Shown: positions 32,430 to 37,172 of the stretch, one piece after another | Numbering within the stretch: position 1 is the first letter of the stretch | Layout of the letters: each line of letters begins with the position of its first letter | Assembly: GCA_017963105.1 (NCBI GenBank) | Contig: JAGCTY010000030.1 | Span: 1-37,172 of the forward strand | Direction of reading: 5' to 3' | Length of the DNA: 37,172 nt | Source of the DNA: Lentisphaeria bacterium | GTDB lineage: Bacteria > Verrucomicrobiota > Lentisphaeria > Victivallales > UBA1829 | The notes under the pieces: generated by a model | The model's input: only the letters and a program-made list of their open reading frames with translations | The model's database searches: none | Told to the model about the DNA's origin: nothing | Translations under genes and position numbers: made by a program

Positions 32430-32929
32430 AACAGAACGTACCCGGCGGATTCCTGAACGGCAGGGGTGTGAACATCGCCCTGGGAACGCTTCTTGTCCTC
32501 AACTGGCTGTGCCTTTTTCTGGGTATCTTTCTTTTCGGGATCGCCTACCTAGCCTGGGATTCCTATCAAAATATGTACCGGCATTGGGAATTCGAACACG
32601 AAAAGAATGTCCGCGAATGGATCGTGCCGCAGCTTGTCGAGGAGAACGGACTGAAGGAATGCCCCGTGAAACATGCGGCGTTCGGCTGCACCCATTTCAG
32701 GATCGACGCCGCGTCCCCGGAGCAGTACGGAAAGATCACGGAGGACGTCATCCGGCTGGAACAGGAAACGCGGAAGGACCGCCAATGGCGCGGCAGCTTC
32801 ATCCTGGAGTTCGACCACGACAAGCCGGGACACGGCATCTCCGTCTTCCTCTACACCGGCGGCGACAACTCCTCCGGCATGTTCGACCAGTGGCGCACCG
32901 ACCGTTTCTGGAGATCGTCCGTTCAGTAA
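32426..32929 (+). CDS. Membrane protein of unknown function, paralogue of the preceding gene
   Basis: This 167-residue protein has one hydrophobic segment (about 16-42, VNIALGTLLVLNWLCLFLGIFLFGIAYLAW) and a small soluble domain that corresponds to the preceding protein's domain (VEENGLKECPV, HFRIDAASPEQYGKITEDVIRLEQE, SFILEFDHD). It lacks the first membrane hairpin of its neighbour and ends earlier. ATG 32426 overlaps the upstream stop (ATGA) and has GAGGAGG 7 bases before it, so the pair is translationally coupled. Function is unknown; physical pairing of the two products is a reasonable guess. It ends 22 bases from the convergent minus-strand gene with no visible terminator between. Confidence 0.75.
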   Translation: MKQNVPGGFLNGRGVNIALGTLLVLNWLCLFLGIFLFGIAYLAWDSYQNMYRHWEFEHEKNVREWIVPQLVEENGLKECPVKHAAFGCTHFRIDAASPEQYGKITEDVIRLEQETRKDRQWRGSFILEFDHDKPGHGISVFLYTGGDNSSGMFDQWRTDRFWRSSVQ

Positions 32930-32951
32930 AATACGGATCCCGGAGGTTCCC

Positions 32952-34961
32952 TTACTGCGCGTCCTCGATCGTCGCCGTCACGAAGAGCAGTGTCAGCGTG
33001 TCCGGCTGGTACGCGGGATTGCTGATCCGCGCCGCCAGGACGGGCTTGCCGACCTCCAGGAACAGCGTCTGCCGGAATGCCGTCGTGTCGAGCATGGGCA
33101 GTCTCACCGTACCGGACAGAATATCCGGTTCGGGCTCCCACTGTTGTTGCGGGCGCGCATAGCGGTTCATGTTCATCGGGAGGTCGTCGTCTTCCGGCTC
33201 ATCCTCGAATCCGTAGAACGAATACTGATAGTTGCGCCAGCCGGTCTGGTTCGCCTTTTCGAACCGGTAGTCCAGCAGCACGGTCTTCTCGTCGCTGAGC
33301 ACGCGGGCGGCGGCCTGCAGGGACGTCCCGGTCCAGACGGCTCCGGTGTCCAGCGGAATGGCCGGAATGCCGGGTTCCTGCGCGGGAACCCATTTCAGCG
33401 GCACGAACTGCGTCTTGGCGTTGAGCTGAATGGAGACAGGTTCCTGCGAGGGGATCAGCCGGAAGGTCGGGCTGTAGAAATCGCGCAGCTGGCTGCTTTT
33501 GAAGAGTTTCGTCAGGAACTCGTCGGACGGGACCGCAGGGCAGCCGTCGGAATTCCCGGCGACGCAGATGTCATTCCATTTCGCGCGCACGATCTGGAAA
33601 TCCAGGCGCACGAGCTTGTTTTCGCTGCCCGGCGCGGGCGTGGTCTTTTCGGGCGCCGGCAGAGGCTGGGTGAAGAACACGTGCAGGATCCAGGTGGACC
33701 CGGACAGCGCTTTCGCCACGATCATCGGTTTGCCGTTGGTCGAAGCGAGCGCACTGGAGAAGGAATTGTCGTCGAAGATGGGGGACTGTCCCCTGCCCCA
33801 ATCTCCGTAGTCGGTATTGTTGAACCCGCTCAGTTTTTTCATGTTGGACTCCATGGCGAAGATGCGCGGGGGGCGGAGGTCGAGGAAGAACTCGTTGCCG
33901 TAGACCGTGGGATCGCTGAAGAACGGGAAAATGGTCGCCAGATTGTTGTAGGAGGCGGTTTGATTGTAGTCGTCCTCGTCATCTTCATACTCGTCGTCCT
34001 CATCGGATTCGTCGTCGTCCGCATCCCCGCCGTCATCGTCCCCGTCGTCATCCTCGTCGTCCATGTCCGGAGGCGGAAGCTCGCCATCCTCGAACGCACT
34101 CTCGTCTTCGGCGCTTTTCGGCATGATGTAGAATTCCGGGTAATACTCAGACCGGGACATCCTGAGCTCGACGGGCGCAAGGGAGGACGCGTATCCGGCG
34201 GAGAACCCGGTCACGCGGTAGCCGCCCACATGGTAGATCGCGGGCAGAAGTTCGTCCGTCGGCACGGAATCCTTCGGGAGCTTCATGTATTCCGCGGCTT
34301 CGGCCAGCACCTTCTTCGGCACCGCAATGACCTGGTATTCGAAATACTGGTACGAACCGGGCTCGATATCCGTGATTTCCGACAGCCCCCGGATCACGCC
34401 GAAACCGGATGTCGCCCCGCCCCAGAAACCAAGGCGGTTTTGCCCCTGCCGGGAATTGACCTGACCTGCGACAGAGTTCGCACCGGGACTGGAGCCCGTA
34501 ACAGGATTATTCACGCCGGAGGAAGAATCCCCGGCGGAACCGGAGGCGGCACCGGCGGAGGCGGAAGAAGCGTTGTCGGCCCCTGCGCCGGACGACGCGA
34601 CGGACTCCCCGGCGGAAGCGATTTGCCCGCCGGTTCCCGAAGAGGCGGATAAGGTTTGTTCGTCATTTTCCCCGGCAGAGGCGGTTTCACCTGCGGAAGC
34701 GGGCTCATCGTCGGACTGGGACCCCGGCTTGTCGGTCTCGCGGGGCTTGCGGCCTGCCGGAACGGCGGTTTCCGCAACGGAGGCTTTTTCTTCCTCGAAA
34801 TCGTTTTCCGTCTGCTCCTCGTCCAGCGAAGCCACCTGTTCCTGTCCGTCGACAACGGTCCCGTCCGCGACGCCATTGCGTCCGCGTACAGCGAGCAGGA
34901 TCAGAACGCCCAGGAACAGCAGGAAGACGAGAACGATCAACAGGGAAAGAATGCGTTTCAT
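32952..34961 (-). CDS. Large single-anchor envelope protein with acidic low-complexity regions, unknown function
   Basis: The 669-residue protein has an N-terminal anchor (KRILSLLIVLVFLLFLGVLILLAVRG). A Ser/Ala/Gly/Glu-rich linker (about 35-160) follows, containing repeated SAGE words. A folded part starts near 175 (LGFWGGATSGFGVIRGLSEI), is interrupted by a strongly acidic Asp/Glu run at about 296-325, and resumes to the end. The last 50 residues (TLFLEVGKPVLAAR...LTLLFVTATI) have a faint flavour of secretin-associated C-termini, too weak to call. The frame extends to 35060, but ATG 34961 opens the anchor and has GGAAAGG 8 bases before it. The layout resembles a periplasm-facing scaffold. 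Confidence 0.75.
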   Translation of the reverse strand: MKRILSLLIVLVFLLFLGVLILLAVRGRNGVADGTVVDGQEQVASLDEEQTENDFEEEKASVAETAVPAGRKPRETDKPGSQSDDEPASAGETASAGENDEQTLSASSGTGGQIASAGESVASSGAGADNASSASAGAASGSAGDSSSGVNNPVTGSSPGANSVAGQVNSRQGQNRLGFWGGATSGFGVIRGLSEITDIEPGSYQYFEYQVIAVPKKVLAEAAEYMKLPKDSVPTDELLPAIYHVGGYRVTGFSAGYASSLAPVELRMSRSEYYPEFYIMPKSAEDESAFEDGELPPPDMDDEDDDGDDDGGDADDDESDEDDEYEDDEDDYNQTASYNNLATIFPFFSDPTVYGNEFFLDLRPPRIFAMESNMKKLSGFNNTDYGDWGRGQSPIFDDNSFSSALASTNGKPMIVAKALSGSTWILHVFFTQPLPAPEKTTPAPGSENKLVRLDFQIVRAKWNDICVAGNSDGCPAVPSDEFLTKLFKSSQLRDFYSPTFRLIPSQEPVSIQLNAKTQFVPLKWVPAQEPGIPAIPLDTGAVWTGTSLQAAARVLSDEKTVLLDYRFEKANQTGWRNYQYSFYGFEDEPEDDDLPMNMNRYARPQQQWEPEPDILSGTVRLPMLDTTAFRQTLFLEVGKPVLAARISNPAYQPDTLTLLFVTATIEDAQ

Positions 34962-35060
34962 GAAACCGGCCTTTCCGTCCCCGCCCGCCAGCCGCGAACG
35001 AGGACCGCAAATTGTTATAAGCCCCGCAAACGCAAGAGGAAGCGACGCATCCGGGACCAT

Positions 35061-35199
35061 TGTTTTTCATTGAGTCGAAACCGCCATGCCGGGGACGCTA
35101 CCAACCCGGACCTGCTTAGTTTGAGCCATGGGCGAACCATGGGCCGCCGGACTTGCGAATATTTATCCAACTATGGCGGTTCCGATTCAAAAAGGTATC
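35061..35199. repeat. 139-bp inverted-repeat element, MITE-like or structured leader
   Basis: The arms 35072-35087 and 35173-35188 match at 14 of 16 positions as inverted repeats, and the similarity continues outwards into a T5/A5 run after a 3-base offset. ACCAT is directly repeated at 35056-35060 and 35200-35204, as a target-site duplication would be. A CCATGG hairpin sits near the middle. Confidence 0.5.
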
Positions 35200-35242
35200 A
35201 CCATATAGGAAAAAAGTCAACCCGTTTCCGCGAAAAAACGCG

Positions 35243-35277
35243 AAAAAAGAAAGCCGGCGAAGATGAATTCGTCGGCT
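35243..35277 (-). terminator. Intrinsic terminator of the permease gene
   Basis: On the minus strand AGCCG, a mismatch and CGAA pair with TTCG, a mismatch and CGGCT, then TTCTTTTTT follows. It lies 30 bases after the permease stop. Confidence 0.75.
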
Positions 35278-35307
35278 TCCGGGAAAAACGAATCAAAAGA
35301 TTCCGTC

Positions 35308-37098
35308 TTACTTCGTCTTGGGGGCCTTCGCCTCTTTCACGATGAGCAGGACGGGATACTTCGCCTCGGTTTCGGGTACGGTGTACATCGTGCCGGTGAG
35401 GGTCAGCGGAGAATCGGTCATGGCAAAATCCTCGGGCACCGCCACGGCGATGGCTTCGCCTTCGTTCTTGCCGTAGGCGGTCGCCAGAACATGCTTCTTT
35501 CCGCCGAACATGAGGTCCGCCCCGCCTTCGATGGTGCTTCCCGTGATCAGGGACTGGCTGGGAACGGAGGCGCTGTTCTCATCGTACACGCGGATGCCGG
35601 CGACTTCGAACGTGGCGAGCTTGTTGACGAATTCGCGGTTGGCGGCCTTGTCGACCTTCGCGAAGCTCAGGTCCGCGGGACGGTCCGCCATGAACGGATT
35701 CAGGAACAGGAGCGCGCCGACGACGATCAGGCCGGAAAGCAGCGTGGCGGGCAGACCGACCGCAAGCCATTTCATGAAGGTGACGTGCGAGGCGGACGGG
35801 CGCTTTTCGAGCATCCCGAGCGCCACGATGTTCGCCGTGCTGCCGATCATGGTGATGTTGCCGCCGAAGCACGCGCCGAAGAGCAGCGCCCACCACAGCG
35901 GGAAGTCCTTCACGCTCAGGGAGAGCTGTTCGATCACGGGGCAGAACGCCGCCACGAAGATCACGTTGTCGACGAACGCGGACCCGACGGCAGAGGTGAA
36001 GAAGATGAACGGAACGAGCTCATAGGGGCTGGTGCCGCAAATCTTGGAGAATCCGCTCGCCATGACCTTGTCGACCTCGGTGTACTCCAGCGTGCCGGCG
36101 ACGGCGAAGAGGAGCATGAAGAAGATGAGCGTCCACCAGTCGACCTCGCGTTCGATGTAGTAGCGGGCGCGGTTCTGTTTGATGATCATCACGATGCCGG
36201 AGCAGACGAGCGGCGCCACGATGAGCACGGTGTTCTTCGGCAGACCGAGGAGCTCTTCGGTCGGGTGGTGGGAGGCGATGGCGCACACGGTGCAGATCAG
36301 GAGAATCAGGCCGGGCTTGTACGGCACTTTCACGCGGGGAGCCAGCGAAAGCCCCTGCGCGAGGCGGTTCTGCAGGCTCTCGTCGAATTTCTTCAGGTCC
36401 TTGCGGAAGATGAAGAGGAGCAGCGCGATCACGCTGAACAGCGAAACGAGCATGATCGGGAACGACCACAGCATGAAGTCGCCGAACGTGAGGCCGCCCT
36501 TCGTGCCGATGTAGATGCCGACCGGGTTGCCCATCATGGTGCCGGAGCTGCCGATGTTCGTGGCGAGCACGGCGATCAGGATGTACGGGGTCGGGTTCAG
36601 TTTCAGGCGGTCGCACACCTGGAAGATCAGCGTGGAGATGAAGATGATGGACGTGACTTCATCGACGGCGCAGGCGAGGAGCGCGGACGCCACGCTCGTG
36701 ACCGTGATGAACTTCATCCCGGAGAGGTTCGGCATTTCCACGATCAGCTGCACGATCCACGTGAAAAAACCGAGGTCGCGCAGCGCGCCCACGATGACCA
36801 TCATGCCGACCAGGAACAGGATCACTTCCAGCGAGGACGACTGCACGAAGTGCGGGATGTCCAGCGAGCCGGTGAAGATCAGGACCGCCAGGCCGAGAAA
36901 CGCCAGCGCCAGACGGAACTTCCAGAAGAACAGCGTGCCCATGATGAGGCCGATGAACACGGCGCAGGCGACTGCCTGGTGCGATTCGAGCGCGTGGGAG
37001 AAGAAGCCGCCGAGGCCCACGAACAGGCTGACGGCCAGCAGGATCAGGAAACGCGAAACGAAGTATTTGACGGAAATGGAGGAGGATTCTTCCGACAT
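35308..37098 (-). CDS. SLC13/ArsB-NhaD-like (ion transporter superfamily) permease with soluble C-terminal domain
   Basis: The 596-residue protein is mostly membrane helices, starting at residues 12-32 and running to about 470. Ion transporter superfamily features are two half-repeats with re-entrant loops: VDEVTSIIFISTLIF with NIGSSGTMMGNPVGIYIG in the first, and FVDNVIFVAAFCPVI with GACFGGNITMIGSTANIVALG in the second. Such carriers exchange Na+, H+, dicarboxylates or oxyanions; the substrate cannot be told. After the last helix a soluble domain of about 120 residues (FAKVDKAANREFVNKLATFEVAG... to the Lys-rich end) contains beta-rich segments, which is unusual for the family. AAAGG lies about 11 bases before the ATG. 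Confidence 0.88.
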   Translation of the reverse strand: MSEESSSISVKYFVSRFLILLAVSLFVGLGGFFSHALESHQAVACAVFIGLIMGTLFFWKFRLALAFLGLAVLIFTGSLDIPHFVQSSSLEVILFLVGMMVIVGALRDLGFFTWIVQLIVEMPNLSGMKFITVTSVASALLACAVDEVTSIIFISTLIFQVCDRLKLNPTPYILIAVLATNIGSSGTMMGNPVGIYIGTKGGLTFGDFMLWSFPIMLVSLFSVIALLLFIFRKDLKKFDESLQNRLAQGLSLAPRVKVPYKPGLILLICTVCAIASHHPTEELLGLPKNTVLIVAPLVCSGIVMIIKQNRARYYIEREVDWWTLIFFMLLFAVAGTLEYTEVDKVMASGFSKICGTSPYELVPFIFFTSAVGSAFVDNVIFVAAFCPVIEQLSLSVKDFPLWWALLFGACFGGNITMIGSTANIVALGMLEKRPSASHVTFMKWLAVGLPATLLSGLIVVGALLFLNPFMADRPADLSFAKVDKAANREFVNKLATFEVAGIRVYDENSASVPSQSLITGSTIEGGADLMFGGKKHVLATAYGKNEGEAIAVAVPEDFAMTDSPLTLTGTMYTVPETEAKYPVLLIVKEAKAPKTK

Positions 37099-37145
37099 GG
37101 TATCTGTAACCTTTCTTTAGTTATCTCGTATTCGTTGCGCCGCGG

Positions 37146-37172
37146 TCATTCCCAGAAGAACTTCGCGCAGAA
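37146..37172 (-). CDS. Possible 3' end of a minus-strand gene entering from the right
   Basis: Reading leftwards from the window edge the minus strand gives FCAKFFWE and then a TGA stop (37146-37148), 48 bases before the permease start. This may be the last eight codons of an upstream gene in the same operon. Too short to identify or even to be sure it is coding. Confidence 0.25.
   Translation of the reverse strand, partial: FCAKFFWE

Larger units (their letters stand above)
34962..35307. other. 346-bp gap between the two minus-strand genes
   Basis: It contains the permease terminator (35243-35277), a weak candidate promoter for the gene at 34961 (minus-strand TTGACT at 35215-35220, a 17-bp spacer, TACCTT at 35192-35197) and the inverted-repeat element 35061-35199. 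If that promoter is real, the element lies in a leader of about 225 nt. No coding sequence is supported here. Confidence 0.6.

Noticed and set aside
35068..35100. tmRNA- or SRP-RNA-like words (GGTTTCGAC and CAGGTCCGG on the minus strand)
   Set aside because: The tmRNA word lacks the tag reading frame and a CCA-type 3' acceptor end within the available 90 bases, and the SRP-like word lacks the GGAA loop and its pairing partner. The words fall within the inverted-repeat element.

Overview
The window is about 37 kb of GC-rich bacterial chromosome with 31 protein genes or gene fragments. I see no tRNA, rRNA, transposase or CRISPR array. Several things together point to a Gram-negative PVC-superphylum bacterium, most likely a Lentisphaerota/Victivallales-like carbohydrate fermenter (inference): an LPS heptose epimerase, a one-gene pseudopilin of the FTLIELL type with a late H...DGH motif, secreted GH30 and GH115 glycosidases, an AIDA-repeat/FG-GAP giant protein, and a TM1266-type hydrogenase-system regulator.

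Layout. 1-7579: 3' part of mutL, nadE (with a shortened glutaminase domain), a prepilin peptidase, a WecA/TagO-type lipid carrier sugar-phosphate transferase, and an unrecognised 720-residue membrane protein coupled to it. 7876-9193: three small genes (DUF805, TM1266 family, small membrane protein). 9331-14791: secreted GH30 glycanase and a 1217-residue beta-helix/FG-GAP protein. 15157-20777: a five-gene operon (aldo-keto reductase, amidohydrolase-2 lactonase, LgoD-like zinc dehydrogenase, uxaB, uxaA) that on paper takes L-galactose to 2-keto-3-deoxy-D-gluconate. 20999-24952: a pseudopilin (minus) and a secreted GH115 alpha-glucuronidase (plus), divergent. 25090-25735: a DUF4160/DUF2442 pair. 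26025-30798: SpoIIE phosphatase, small possible lipoprotein, hldD, Gfo/Idh/MocA oxidoreductase, ispE. 30891-31600: higBA toxin-antitoxin. 31644-32929: two tandem paralogous membrane proteins. 32952-37098 (minus): an unrecognised acidic anchored protein and an SLC13/ArsB-like permease.

How it fits together. The glycosidases (GH30 for beta-1,6-linked glycans, GH115 for alpha-glucuronosyl side chains) and the aldose-to-KDG operon suggest use of glucuronidated plant or algal galactans; the link between them is inferred from proximity only. Transcription looks unusually easy to read: ten genes or operons have TTGnnn, a 16-17 bp spacer and TATATT/TATAGT/TATAAT, an eleventh has the weaker TACAGT, and many units end in hairpins, most of them with a T-tract. 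Recombination traces include direct repeats derived from the 3' ends of the GH30 gene and ispE (the latter bracketing higBA), a 139-bp inverted-repeat element at 35061-35199, and an intergenic repeat present twice.
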